From contig NZ_WMEU01000002.1 of NCBI RefSeq assembly GCF_009856295.1, positions 186,001-250,000 on the forward strand: 64,000 bases of DNA. The letters are read 5' to 3'. A program made the translations under genes and the position numbers. The DNA comes from Pontibacillus yanchengensis. GTDB lineage: Bacteria > Bacillota > Bacilli > Bacillales > BH030062. Under the pieces are notes generated by a model. That model made no database searches. It worked only from the letters and a program-made list of their open reading frames with translations, and was not told the DNA's origin. Position 1 is the first letter of the stretch. Each line of letters opens with the position of its first letter. Below, one piece after another: positions 47,100 to 56,087 of the stretch.

Positions 47100-48711
47100 A
47101 ATTTGAATTGTAGCTCTTTTCCTGTAAGGAGTTGGAGTAGACTTGCAAACGTTCTACACGAGGTAACGCCTGTGATTTATTAAAGACGATGGTGGGATCA
47201 TATTCAATTTGCAGACGAGGATTTCCTGTAGCCTCTCCTAATATATTATTCCCATCTTCTACATCATTAAGGTATATGTTTCCTCTTGTAGCATTTGCGG
47301 TTAAATTGTTACCGGAAAAGATGCCGCCATTAATATGAATATAGGAACCAACTGCGTACAAATCAATATTTTTGTCACTATAAAAGAAGGCTTTTAGAGT
47401 ACTTTGATCTTCGCTGGGATCCTCAAACTCATTGATACGAGAAATGATGAGATTGTCTTGGCTAAATAATGCTAGTTGCTCATCCTCTTTACCGATAATG
47501 TTAGAATTATAAATTTCACTTGTCCCAGTTGTGTATGTGGCAGAATTAAATTGTATCGTTCCATCTATGAATAGATTCCCGTCCACAAGAAGGTTTTGCT
47601 CAATTTTCATAATCTCTCCTTCAGGAATACCTTCTCTTGAACCAATAATGTCAATATTACCTTCTACATATAACCAGCTGTCTTCACCTAAGAGGTTCTC
47701 ACTATCATATAACATGAATTTGTTAATCTTATTTGGAACTCCAGGGCATTGTGTACTTACGATATATTCGTTGATAGTTTCATCTTCACCCATGACCTTC
47801 CCATTTTTGAGAAGCACCTTCCCATTCTCTCCTTTGATATTGCCGAATGGATCAACGTCGACACAATGGTCTTTATCATATTCTGGTTTGTAGGAGGAAG
47901 ACTTATCATTAAATGTTTCGGCGACATTTATTCCTTGGTATTTATCAACTGAGATATTTTCTAAAGCAAAATTTGAGGCTTCTTGATTTAAGAATTCTTC
48001 GTTATTGTTGACAGTTTGAAAGCTATTTTTGTCGGCAATGGATACTATGGCTTGTTGCTGTTGGATTGTCTCAGTGTTAAGTGGTTGTATAATCGGGTAT
48101 AATTTCGTTTTAAAGTTAGGTCGTGTACTTCCAAATTCATAATATCCTTCTTTGGATAGATTTAAAACAGAAGCATAAACATTTCCAGAGATTTCAGGAC
48201 TGCCATTTAACTGTAACGTTTTCTTAGCTCCCATGCCATTTTGTAGTGCTGTGGGCGTTGCGGATAAATAGATCCTTTTACTAAATTCATGTACTTGTGC
48301 AGGTGCACCACCTGTACCATCTACTTCTGCTCTAGAAGTTATTTCAAACACTCTAGTATAGTTCGTATCTGTATTGATGTCTGTTTCCTCATCTGTCACA
48401 TTCTGAATCGTGTAACGGACTTCTGTGTTTGTACCATCATAAGAAAGTTCAAGGTTGTTAAAGTCATCTATATCATTTTGGTAGTCGTCCATTTCTTTTA
48501 AGCTATAATCTTCAAAATAAGATTGAATTAGTACGACACCTTGTTGGATTGCTTTTTTTGCTTCATGGATGGATTGTACTTGATCTTCTTGCAACTCTGT
48601 TCGTTTTCCACCAGAAACCGTAGCCCCTAAGACAGATAGACCTAATATGGAAAACATGACGACCATTAATAATACAAAAAGGAGCGCTGAACCCTTTTCA
48701 TTTTTAAACAC
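47098..48711 (-). CDS. PilX-like large minor pilin
   Basis: A 537-residue protein from GTG (complement of 48709-48711; AAAGGATG upstream). Its N terminus NEKGSALLFVLLMVVMFSILGLS is a PilX_N-type prepilin segment: Gly before Ser, a long hydrophobic helix, and no Glu at +5. The large exported part is beta-rich and carries an ISGNVYAS motif (near 174-181) and later GGIFSGNNLTANA, echoing the ISGN repeats of the vWA protein. It is the last gene of a three-pilin minus-strand operon. It probably sits at the pilus tip with the adhesin; that is inference. Confidence 0.82.
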   Translation of the reverse strand: MFKNEKGSALLFVLLMVVMFSILGLSVLGATVSGGKRTELQEDQVQSIHEAKKAIQQGVVLIQSYFEDYSLKEMDDYQNDIDDFNNLELSYDGTNTEVRYTIQNVTDEETDINTDTNYTRVFEITSRAEVDGTGGAPAQVHEFSKRIYLSATPTALQNGMGAKKTLQLNGSPEISGNVYASVLNLSKEGYYEFGSTRPNFKTKLYPIIQPLNTETIQQQQAIVSIADKNSFQTVNNNEEFLNQEASNFALENISVDKYQGINVAETFNDKSSSYKPEYDKDHCVDVDPFGNIKGENGKVLLKNGKVMGEDETINEYIVSTQCPGVPNKINKFMLYDSENLLGEDSWLYVEGNIDIIGSREGIPEGEIMKIEQNLLVDGNLFIDGTIQFNSATYTTGTSEIYNSNIIGKEDEQLALFSQDNLIISRINEFEDPSEDQSTLKAFFYSDKNIDLYAVGSYIHINGGIFSGNNLTANATRGNIYLNDVEDGNNILGEATGNPRLQIEYDPTIVFNKSQALPRVERLQVYSNSLQEKSYNSN

Positions 48712-48740
48712 CTATTCACATCCTTTCTGCTAACAGAACA

Positions 48741-49394
48741 TTAGAATCCGAATGAACTCTGCATGCCTACTGGACCAATAGAATTTTTGGATAGGTATAA
48801 ATTAATTGAGATTATACCTGTTTCTTGATACGTGTCATTACTTTCCTGAGCAAAAAAATTAGCTTGGATGGAAGGTACTTGCCCATCCTCGCTGTTGCTG
48901 ATATTCACGGAACTACTTGCGTCAATAATATAGGAGTTTTTATTGTCATCATCGGTGTAGGGGCCGGTTATTTCAACTTGATATGTATTGGATTGTTGAT
49001 CTTTGATTAAACGAATATCTAATGATTTAGAGGCTTTTTCTCCTTTGGTGGAGCGTATTAATCCCTTATTGGTAACAGAAACATCTTGAAATGTATGAGC
49101 TATGATGCCTGTTTCATCATCCATATTCTCGATATAGTCTGGAGAAAATTCGTAGATTTCTCGTAAGATTCTAGTCACATAATAGTTTGCTTCATCTCGT
49201 AATTGGTTTTCTGTTATGGCTTGGTTGTATGTTTTTAGTCCGAAAAATATAGTTGATCCAATTAAACCTATCACTAGTGTTGATAATGCCATCGTGGCGA
49301 GTAGTTCAATTAATGTGAATCCTCTCGCGTTTTTAAGCTTAACGAATCGATTCATGAATGACGAATCCCGTGACTGAAGAGGATGTTCTGGCAT
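48741..49394 (-). CDS. Minor prepilin, PilW-like
   Basis: A 217-residue prepilin. The start at 49394 is chosen for AAGGAGGGAAACA before it; 49415 has no site. The leader is 25 residues long (MPEHPLQSRDSSF...KLKNARG), unusually long, and cleavage before FTLIELLATMALS gives a class III N terminus with Glu at +5. The start lies inside the upstream pilin gene (56-nt overlap), so the genes are coupled. Confidence 0.85.
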   Translation of the reverse strand: MPEHPLQSRDSSFMNRFVKLKNARGFTLIELLATMALSTLVIGLIGSTIFFGLKTYNQAITENQLRDEANYYVTRILREIYEFSPDYIENMDDETGIIAHTFQDVSVTNKGLIRSTKGEKASKSLDIRLIKDQQSNTYQVEITGPYTDDDNKNSYIIDASSSVNISNSEDGQVPSIQANFFAQESNDTYQETGIISINLYLSKNSIGPVGMQSSFGF

Positions 49395-49899
49395 TGTTTC
49401 CCTCCTTCCAATCAATGGTTGCCTCTGTTCGTATGATTAAGTTAGATACTTTGGTTTGGTTATCTTGTTCTTCATTTTGATTTTCAATTTGCTCTAATAC
49501 TTTTTCAATTCGATTATGATCTTCTGGAATACCCATGTCTTCTACATTATAAGGTTGAATGGTTACTTCAACCTCATATTCAATATTATTGATGGTAGGA
49601 TTTAAGAAAGTAGAGCACTGATCATCTTTAAATAAACTTGTATACTGTTCACATTTAGAAGGTTCAAGTGTTTGACCTACATACCCTTCAACTGTTTCAA
49701 AATCCTGTGATTCCATAAAGAGTACTGCATTTCGGGCAGCATGAATGCCAACGCTCTTGCTCTGGTTTCCTTTTACATAATCGAAGGATTGAAGAAATAT
49801 ACCTAAGAAGATGGTCGTAACAGCGGAAAAAATCGCAATGGCAGCCAGTACTTCAACCAACGTAAAGCCTGCCTGCTGGTTATAGAACTTTTTTCTCAT
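49339..49899 (-). CDS. Minor prepilin, PilV-like
   Basis: A 186-residue prepilin with a short basic leader MRKKFYNQQAG, cleavage before FTLVEVLAAIAIFSA and Glu at +5. Two cysteines (KCEQYTSLFKDDQC) may form a disulphide in the globular head. GGGAGATGAATAG precedes the ATG at 49899. First gene of the minus-strand minor-pilin operon, divergent from the major pilin. Confidence 0.87.
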   Translation of the reverse strand: MRKKFYNQQAGFTLVEVLAAIAIFSAVTTIFLGIFLQSFDYVKGNQSKSVGIHAARNAVLFMESQDFETVEGYVGQTLEPSKCEQYTSLFKDDQCSTFLNPTINNIEYEVEVTIQPYNVEDMGIPEDHNRIEKVLEQIENQNEEQDNQTKVSNLIIRTEATIDWKEGNNARTSSSVTGFVIHESIR

Positions 49900-50169
49900 C
49901 TATTCATCTCCCAACTTCTCCTGATAATAAATCAATCTACTATAATTATAGCTTACTATAGGTCGAAAGCTAAATAATTTTATTAAGATTCTGTAACATG
50001 AGGAATAATTTTGTTAGAACATGTACTATTTTCTTTCAATATGTCCCGAAAGTTAATATAATAGAACTAGGTATAAAGAAGTGGGGGTTTATTTTCTTAG
50101 AAATGATTTACATATAGTATTGAAATGAACCAGCCTACTGACGATATAAAAGAAAAAGGGGAGATGGAC
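49900..50169. other. Divergent promoter region between minor and major pilin genes
   Basis: No gene. It holds the major pilin promoter (TTTCAA 50034-50039, 17 nt, TATAAT 50057-50062) and, on the minus strand, a TATAAT near 49942 that could serve the minor pilins. Confidence 0.5.
50034..50062 (+). promoter_or_regulatory. Promoter of the major pilin gene
   Basis: TTTCAA (50034-50039), a 17-nt spacer and a perfect TATAAT (50057-50062), about 108 nt before the pilin ATG. Confidence 0.5.
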
Positions 50170-50616
50170 ATGTTAAAGAAATTAAGAGAGCGTTTCGGAA
50201 ACGAGAAGGGTTTTACATTAGTTGAATTGTTAGCTGTTATTGTTATTTTGGGTATTATTGCAGCGATTGCTGTTCCGGCGATAGGGAATATTATTAGTAA
50301 TACTAAGGATGATGCTCATGAAGGTAATGCTATTGCCATGATTGAAGCTTCAAGACTAGCGTATGCTAATGGATTAGAGACTACTGATGATAAATATACA
50401 CTTGATACTTTAGTAAGTGAAGGGTACATGGAAAGTGTTCCAAATGATCCTGTTGGGGATGGTTACGATGGTTCTGCTAGTTTTGTAGAGGTATCATATA
50501 GTGATGATTCTGCAGATACCTATACAGCAACATTACAAGAAGTTGATAGTGGAACAACCTATATTGATGCTAAGACTGTAAAAAACTTAGAAAATTCTGA
50601 TACAACTACAAATTAA
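50170..50616 (+). CDS. pilA: Major type IV pilin
   Basis: A 148-residue prepilin with leader MLKKLRERFGNEKG, cleavage before FTLVELLAVIVILGIIAAIAVPAIG and Glu at +5, the classic type IVa sequence. ATG 50170 has AAGGGGAG six bases upstream; the frame opens earlier at 50125 without a site. The globular head is small, acidic and without cysteines. It stands directly before the prepilin peptidase. Confidence 0.9.
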   Translation: MLKKLRERFGNEKGFTLVELLAVIVILGIIAAIAVPAIGNIISNTKDDAHEGNAIAMIEASRLAYANGLETTDDKYTLDTLVSEGYMESVPNDPVGDGYDGSASFVEVSYSDDSADTYTATLQEVDSGTTYIDAKTVKNLENSDTTTN

Positions 50617-51375
50617 ATGTTAATTTATACAACTATTTCAATTTTCACTCTCGGCCTAATCTTCGGCTCCTTTTATAATGTTATTGGTCTTCGGGTTCCT
50701 CAATCCGAAGACTTTTTAACATCTAGGTCGAAGTGTCCGAATTGTGGGCATACGTTAGCTTGGTTTGAGTTAATTCCTGTCTTGTCCTATGTGATGCAAG
50801 GCGGGAAGTGTAGATCCTGTCATGCTCGTATTTCGATGTTTTATCCTTTTGTTGAGCTTAGTACAGGGATTTTATTTGCCTTTAGTTATATTGTATTTGG
50901 AACGTCGCTTGAGCTTATTGTATCACTTTGTTTAATGTCTTTATTTATGATTTTGTTTGTTTCGGATATGAAGTATATGCTCATTCCGGACCGCATTCTT
51001 CTATTTTTTCTCCCCATTTTTATACTTCTTCGAGTGCTTGAACCTCTACAACCTTGGTATTCTTCTATATTAGGTGCTTTTATCGGAGCTGGATTGCTTG
51101 CGCTTATTATTATTGTAAGTCGAGGTGGTATGGGGGCAGGGGATATGAAACTGTTTGGGGTGCTTGGCATCGTGTTAGGTGTGAAGGCGACCTTATTGGC
51201 TTTTTTCTTATCCACCCTTTTCGGAGCGTTGATTAGTGGGGTATTATTAGCATTAGGTGTCATTAAGCGACAAAATCCGGTACCATTTGGACCATATATT
51301 ATTCTTGGTTCAATTGTGGCGTATTTTTTTGGCGACATCATCATCGAGTGGTATTTGACTACGCTAATTAGGTGA
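50617..51375 (+). CDS. comC: Prepilin peptidase and N-methyltransferase
   Basis: A 252-residue polytopic aspartic protease that cleaves and methylates prepilins. The cytoplasmic zinc motif has Cys40, Cys43, Cys65 and Cys68; the active Asp residues are in SDMKYMLIPD and GGMGAGDMK. The ATG directly abuts the pilA stop and lacks a ribosome site of its own, so translation should be coupled to pilA. In B. subtilis the orthologue comC sits alone between folC and spoIIB. Confidence 0.96.
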   Translation: MLIYTTISIFTLGLIFGSFYNVIGLRVPQSEDFLTSRSKCPNCGHTLAWFELIPVLSYVMQGGKCRSCHARISMFYPFVELSTGILFAFSYIVFGTSLELIVSLCLMSLFMILFVSDMKYMLIPDRILLFFLPIFILLRVLEPLQPWYSSILGAFIGAGLLALIIIVSRGGMGAGDMKLFGVLGIVLGVKATLLAFFLSTLFGALISGVLLALGVIKRQNPVPFGPYIILGSIVAYFFGDIIIEWYLTTLIR

Positions 51376-51383
51376 GGGATTTT

Positions 51384-52373
51384 ATGCGTTTTTCGTTAAA
51401 GCCGTTAAAACCAAAGAAACATCGTGTGAATATGGTAATAAAAGACCATGTCATAAGGTTTTGTTATAATGATCAGGCAAGTCTGGAGGATATTCAATTT
51501 GTTGGTGAACAAATGCTTCCTTCTGGAATTATCAAAGAGGGAAAGGTACAAGATATCTTTGTTCTTACGTCGATTATCGAGGAATTAGTGGAAACCTACA
51601 ATTGGAAACGAAAGAAACTCTATTTTTGTGTCCCAGATTCCTCTGTAGTAATTCGTCCATACAAGATTCCAGCTGATCTTCAGCATGATGAAGTAAAAGG
51701 GTACTTGTACATGAAACTAGGGGAGGATCTTCATCTACCCTTTGAAGATCCAGTATTTGATTACCATTACTTGTACCAAGAGGAAGAGCATCAACATATA
51801 CTTTTATTTGCCTATCCAGAGGAACAAATTAGAACCTATGAATCTATCTTTCAAGAGGCAAAACTTAAGCCTCAAGCAGCAGATTTGTCTTCCTTATCCC
51901 TGTTTCGCTTATATCAATATTTTGAACAAGTGCAAGAAGACGAACATCTACTATCTATTCAGTGGAATGTCGATGGATGTGTGGTGACCGTCTTTCATGA
52001 TGAAAGGCCAGTGTTTATCCAGCATATGAAAACACCACTAGATGCTAGCTTATTTAAATCAAATGAGGAAGCATTTACTGCTGTGGAGTGGCATGGAGAA
52101 CAACAGGATATTGATGCTTACATACATGATCAAGTGCAAGAGATAGAACGAATCATGAATTTCTATCGTTTTTCCGTAACGAAAGGGAAAGCTGGCATTA
52201 CTAAGGTTCTACTCTCTGGTGATTTTCCACAAATGGATATGATTCGACAACAATGCGAAGAGCGTTTTTCAGTACCAGTTGAACACTTGAATATTTCGGA
52301 CATCTATACAAAGGAAGGGGTTGAAATTCCAGACCTGTTGGCAGAAACAGCTGGACTTTCATTAAAAGAGTAA
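51384..52373 (+). CDS. pilM: Type IV pilus assembly protein PilM
   Basis: A 329-residue actin-like cytoplasmic ATPase that links the motor to PilN. ATG 51384 (AGGTGAGGGA upstream) gives MRFSLKPLKPKKHRVNMVIKDHVIRF. An ASKHA-type fold is suggested by LYFCVPDSSVVIRPYKIP and VLLSGDFPQMDMIRQQCEERFSVPVEHLN near the end. Co-transcribed with pilN and pilO. Confidence 0.88.
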   Translation: MRFSLKPLKPKKHRVNMVIKDHVIRFCYNDQASLEDIQFVGEQMLPSGIIKEGKVQDIFVLTSIIEELVETYNWKRKKLYFCVPDSSVVIRPYKIPADLQHDEVKGYLYMKLGEDLHLPFEDPVFDYHYLYQEEEHQHILLFAYPEEQIRTYESIFQEAKLKPQAADLSSLSLFRLYQYFEQVQEDEHLLSIQWNVDGCVVTVFHDERPVFIQHMKTPLDASLFKSNEEAFTAVEWHGEQQDIDAYIHDQVQEIERIMNFYRFSVTKGKAGITKVLLSGDFPQMDMIRQQCEERFSVPVEHLNISDIYTKEGVEIPDLLAETAGLSLKE

Positions 52374-52413
52374 TCATCTCTCCCACTATACAAAAGGGGT
52401 GAGCTTTTTAACC

Positions 52414-52992
52414 ATGGTCGAGATTAATCTTTTAGAAGAAAAAGAAAAACGAAATATGGTTCCACTACTTATATTATTATTGGCTATCGTGTTATTGAGC
52501 AGCTCTATGCTTTATCTTTACACTACACAACAGAGCTTAAAACAAGAGCAACAAGAAATAGAGCAGCAAATTTCGATGGTGCAGAATGAACAGAAGATTC
52601 TTCAACAATCAAAACAAGATGAAAAGCAAGTGGCTCGAGAAAATTTACAAGAAAAAGTTGGGTATGTTCAATCAACCATTTTTCCTTCTGTAGATTTCCT
52701 TCAACGACTAATTGAATTGTTACCAGAAGAGGGCTACTTTTTAACATATTCATACGAGGATGCTGGCGATATCTCTATAGATGTTCAATTTGATAGTATG
52801 CAGGAAATTGCAAAATACACGAATGCTCTGGAACATGAAACATATTTAGAAGAACTTCTTGTTAGTATGGATACGGAAAGTAAGGAAGAGGAGCAAAGCT
52901 CGACAAATTTACTTCCGCGTTACATAGCTAATTATTCGTTTGTGGTCGATGAAGAGGTATGGGAAAAGGAGCTTGATGAGAATGAAGATTGA
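52414..52992 (+). CDS. pilN: Type IV pilus assembly protein PilN
   Basis: A 192-residue bitopic protein. The start MVEINLLEEKEKRN at ATG 52414 carries the conserved PilN motif that docks on PilM; GTG 52399 in the same frame is possible. A membrane helix at about 15-36 is followed by a coiled coil (about 37-75) and a small extracytoplasmic domain. It overlaps pilO. Confidence 0.87.
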   Translation: MVEINLLEEKEKRNMVPLLILLLAIVLLSSSMLYLYTTQQSLKQEQQEIEQQISMVQNEQKILQQSKQDEKQVARENLQEKVGYVQSTIFPSVDFLQRLIELLPEEGYFLTYSYEDAGDISIDVQFDSMQEIAKYTNALEHETYLEELLVSMDTESKEEEQSSTNLLPRYIANYSFVVDEEVWEKELDENED

Positions 52993-53812
52993 ATGGAAAC
53001 GACCGCATATTTTCATTCTTGTAGCTGTGGTATTGGTAACGATCTTGTTGCTGACATTTATGAATCAACAGCTAATCGAACCACTTGAGGGGCAAGTGAA
53101 GCAAACAGAGTCCTCTTTAGAGATGGAACAAAAGATATTAGCGACCCTGCAAGAAAAAAAAGAAACATCTGCAAATTCTGCTTCCCTCAATAACACGTCT
53201 CGTGAAACACAGCTTAAGTTGCCGGTCTTACCTGTTATGGATCAATTTTTTATTGCGCTTGAACGAGCTGAGAATGCTTCAGAGAGTCTTGTTACCTCTT
53301 TTGCTCAGGATGGTGCTGAAGAAGTTGACATTCCTATACCGAATGAGAAAAAAAGCAACGATTCTTCAACGTCTTCTAACGCTGATCAAGAACAGGCTGA
53401 AACTCCAGAAGAAGCAGGTCAAGAGGTAGACCCTCAGCCAAATCAGCCTATAGAAGATGCTGAGAAGATAATGGTGAACGAGATGACGTTCCAAGTATCT
53501 GTGCAGTCTCCAGAATTTGAGGGCTTGTTAGCTTTTTTGGAAGAGTTAAAGGACTTGCCGAGAATGATCGATATTACGTCCATTTCATTTGAAGGGCCTC
53601 GTGTAGAAGAAGCACAAGAGAATGAAACGCAATTACTGGATTATACAGTTACTGTCTCCACATTTTATGACAAATCCAACAGTATTTTGCAAGATGAACT
53701 ACCTCAATATCATTACGGGGATCCATCTTATAAAGATAACCCTCTTTTGAACGCTGAGGATCAAGAAGAAGATAGTGACGATAGCGATACGAACAATGAG
53801 GATAATTCCTAA
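52976..53812 (+). CDS. pilO: Type IV pilus assembly protein PilO-like
   Basis: A 278-residue protein. ATG 52976 or 52982 are both possible behind AAAAGGAG; the overlap with pilN implies coupling. One membrane helix (about 12-30) is followed by a coiled coil, a Glu/Pro-rich linker (about 120-165) and a ferredoxin-like domain (FQVSVQSPEFEGLLAFLEELKDLPRM). The long acidic linker and tail are unusual for PilO and may be a halophile feature. The operon ends here. Confidence 0.82.
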   Translation: MRMKIEWKRPHIFILVAVVLVTILLLTFMNQQLIEPLEGQVKQTESSLEMEQKILATLQEKKETSANSASLNNTSRETQLKLPVLPVMDQFFIALERAENASESLVTSFAQDGAEEVDIPIPNEKKSNDSSTSSNADQEQAETPEEAGQEVDPQPNQPIEDAEKIMVNEMTFQVSVQSPEFEGLLAFLEELKDLPRMIDITSISFEGPRVEEAQENETQLLDYTVTVSTFYDKSNSILQDELPQYHYGDPSYKDNPLLNAEDQEEDSDDSDTNNEDNS

Positions 53813-53836
53813 CCTACTCCTAGTGAGTAGGTTTTT
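53812..53836 (+). terminator. Terminator of the pilus operon
   Basis: ACCTACTC (about 53812-53819) pairs with GAGTAGGT (about 53825-53832), followed by six T. Confidence 0.82.
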
Positions 53837-54199
53837 TAATAGAAATCAGATAGATATATCTTTTTCGTTTTATAGCTTGAGGGATTAAATCTATTGGATT
53901 TCATAAGTGTGAAGGGAGAATGAGGTAGGATATTTTCGCTTTTGTTCATATTAAGAGTATTAGTTCATGTGGTGTCTCTTACATGTCTATCTTCTGAGCT
54001 CAGTGTGACTTTCCTAGCCCTATACGATAAGTTTACATCGCCTGTCATCGTATGTCGTTAAATGGACGCTTTCGCTTTTGTTCGTAGTTTATGCCATTCC
54101 TTGCCGAAAAGAGAGGAATGGTAGATGACAAAACTCGTCTTTCTTTTCTTCGGTAATATGATAGGGTTAAACAAACCTAGTGAGAAAAGAGGGGAAAGC
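53837..54199. other. Intergenic region before spoIIB
   Basis: No gene seen. It contains the internally deleted repeat copy at 54012-54094. GAGGGGA before GTG 54200 is the spoIIB ribosome site. Confidence 0.45.
54012..54094 (-). repeat. Interspersed repeat, copy 3, internally deleted
   Basis: CTAG...ACGATAAGTTTACATCG followed 14 nt later by GTCGTTAAATGGACGC and GCTTTTGTTC. These match both ends of the 62340-62579 copy in the same orientation, with the middle of about 130 nt missing. A second GCTTTTGTTC word lies at 53938-53947. Confidence 0.6.
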
Positions 54200-55252
54200 G
54201 TGGACAATTCCAAAAAGATATCCATTCGCATCAACGGTGAACATACGTACCTCAATCGCGATGAGTTAGATAAGGACGAGCAGGTTCACGAGGATATACA
54301 AGTTGCCCAGGATGAACAGGCATCTGCTATTGAAGATTGGATGGAGGAGCAAGAGAAGAAAAAGCAGAAACATCAACAAAATAAAGAGAAGCAAGGACAA
54401 AAACCTTCATCTGGCATGAACTTATCAGTACTAGAGAGGGCATATCCTTTAAAACGTAAAAAGCTTCAATTTCCTGGATCATGGAAGCATTTAGTAATGG
54501 CTGGCATGTCAGCTGTTTTTGTTGGAATTATTTTAGGGTTTGTCATGTTGCGGTTATTTTCTGGATTGGAGGCACAACAATCACCAGGTAGTGAGGCTAG
54601 TCCGGCGTCGACATCGGTACAATCCAATAATCAAACTACAAATAATTCGAAGCCAGCGTCCAGTGGCCAAAAGCAAATGTATTCTTTTCCAACAATGAAG
54701 GCGTTTGTCGTGCAGGCTGGAATCTTTTCAACGAAGAATAAAGCAACTACTTGGCAGAGTGATTTATCTACTAAAGGAATTACTAGTTATATATGGGAAC
54801 GCGATAAGCAGTTTTATTTATTTGCGGGTGTAGCACCTTCAAAAGAAGAAGGGGAAAAAATCGCCACATACCTAAAAGCGCAAGGATTCGATACATTTGT
54901 CAAAGACTGGAGTGTGACTGGCCAGGAAGTGAAGGCTGCCCAAAGTGAAGGGAAATGGATAGAGAAGGGAATGAATCATTGGTCTACCTTTTTAGCTCCG
55001 GTAGCGTTGCAAATTGATAGTGGCAAAGGGGACATTGCGAATATAGCTTCCCAAATAACAGATTGGAAAAAATCAATTCCTGGTGAAGCCACGGAAAAAA
55101 CATCGATTTTAGCAACGAGCATGGATCAACTGCATACATCTAGCCAGCGATTTCAGTCATCCAAAAGTACCTCTTCCTTGTGGGAGATGCAGCGAGATTT
55201 ATTAAAAATATGGTTTAGCTATGAACAGTTTATAAAAAAATCTTCTTCATAA
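54200..55252 (+). CDS. spoIIB: Stage II sporulation protein B with SPOR domain
   Basis: A 350-residue protein. GTG 54200 (GAGGGGA upstream) gives MDNSKKISIRINGE, the typical SpoIIB start. A Glu/Gln-rich helical region is followed by one membrane helix (about 97-120), a Ser/Asn-rich linker and a SPOR domain (about 168-240, FVVQAGIFSTKNKA) that binds denuded septal glycan. In B. subtilis SpoIIB acts early in septal peptidoglycan hydrolysis and engulfment. Position between the prepilin peptidase region and maf is conserved. Confidence 0.9.
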   Translation: MDNSKKISIRINGEHTYLNRDELDKDEQVHEDIQVAQDEQASAIEDWMEEQEKKKQKHQQNKEKQGQKPSSGMNLSVLERAYPLKRKKLQFPGSWKHLVMAGMSAVFVGIILGFVMLRLFSGLEAQQSPGSEASPASTSVQSNNQTTNNSKPASSGQKQMYSFPTMKAFVVQAGIFSTKNKATTWQSDLSTKGITSYIWERDKQFYLFAGVAPSKEEGEKIATYLKAQGFDTFVKDWSVTGQEVKAAQSEGKWIEKGMNHWSTFLAPVALQIDSGKGDIANIASQITDWKKSIPGEATEKTSILATSMDQLHTSSQRFQSSKSTSSLWEMQRDLLKIWFSYEQFIKKSSS

Positions 55253-55258
55253 AATAAA

Positions 55259-55292
55259 GAAGGACAAGTTATCATATAGCTTGTCTTTCTAT
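55259..55292 (+). terminator. spoIIB terminator
   Basis: AAGGACAAG (55259-55267) pairs with CTTGTCTTT (55279-55287), followed by a T-rich stretch. Confidence 0.7.
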
Positions 55293-55465
55293 TTTGTATC
55301 ATTGATGAAGATAGTTTTTTGAAAACGCTATAACAATAATGCAGTTTTAAATTAGTGTAAATTATGTAATTTTTCCTTATAAGGCTTTGCAGTTGGCAAC
55401 ATATGGGCGTTATGATGTATATACCCTGTTTCCCTACACAACTTAGTTAATAAAGGATGGTTAGT

Positions 55466-56068
55466 ATGACACAATTAATTTTAGCTTCTTCTTCTCCAAG
55501 AAGAAAAGAGTTACTAGACCAAGTGAACATTTCATATGAAATTCGAAAGCAACATGTAGATGAATCCAAGATGACGTGTCGCAGTCCACGTGCTTATGTT
55601 CAAACGTTAGCGGAGTTAAAAGCCCGTTCAGTACCATTTTCGGTCGATAACGAAGTGATTATAAGTGCGGATACAGTTGTCAGTTTTGAAGATCACGTAT
55701 TAGGTAAGCCTAAATCTCGCAAGGAAGCCTTTGACATGTTATCCGCGCTAAGTGGGAATATTCATAAGGTTTACACGGGCGTAACGATTCGCTCTTCAGA
55801 ACAAGAAACCAGCTTCGTTGAAAAAACGACAGTAGAATTCTGGCCATTAACAAAGGATGAGATTAACGAGTATTTAGATTCCGAAGAGCCTTATGATAAA
55901 GCTGGAGGTTATGGTATCCAATCCAGTGGTGCTATCTTCGTAAAAGAAATAAAAGGTGACTATTACAATGTTGTAGGTCTACCACTTTCTCGTGTAGTCC
56001 GTTCTCTACGTTCATACGGTATTTTTCCAAACCTTTCGCAACCAGAACATAAGGTAACAGGGAATTAA
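55466..56068 (+). CDS. maf: Maf/YhdE-type nucleoside triphosphate pyrophosphatase
   Basis: A 200-residue house-cleaning enzyme hydrolysing dTTP/UTP-type nucleotides; its B. subtilis homologue affects septum formation. It starts LILASSSPRRKELL, the signature substrate-binding loop, and continues with ISADTVVSFEDHVLGKP and GYGIQSSGAIFV. ATG 55466 is preferred over 55457, which lies inside the ribosome site. It is read with radC 19 nt downstream. Confidence 0.97.
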   Translation: MTQLILASSSPRRKELLDQVNISYEIRKQHVDESKMTCRSPRAYVQTLAELKARSVPFSVDNEVIISADTVVSFEDHVLGKPKSRKEAFDMLSALSGNIHKVYTGVTIRSSEQETSFVEKTTVEFWPLTKDEINEYLDSEEPYDKAGGYGIQSSGAIFVKEIKGDYYNVVGLPLSRVVRSLRSYGIFPNLSQPEHKVTGN

Positions 56069-56087
56069 GCGCCAGGGAGGCGATGGT

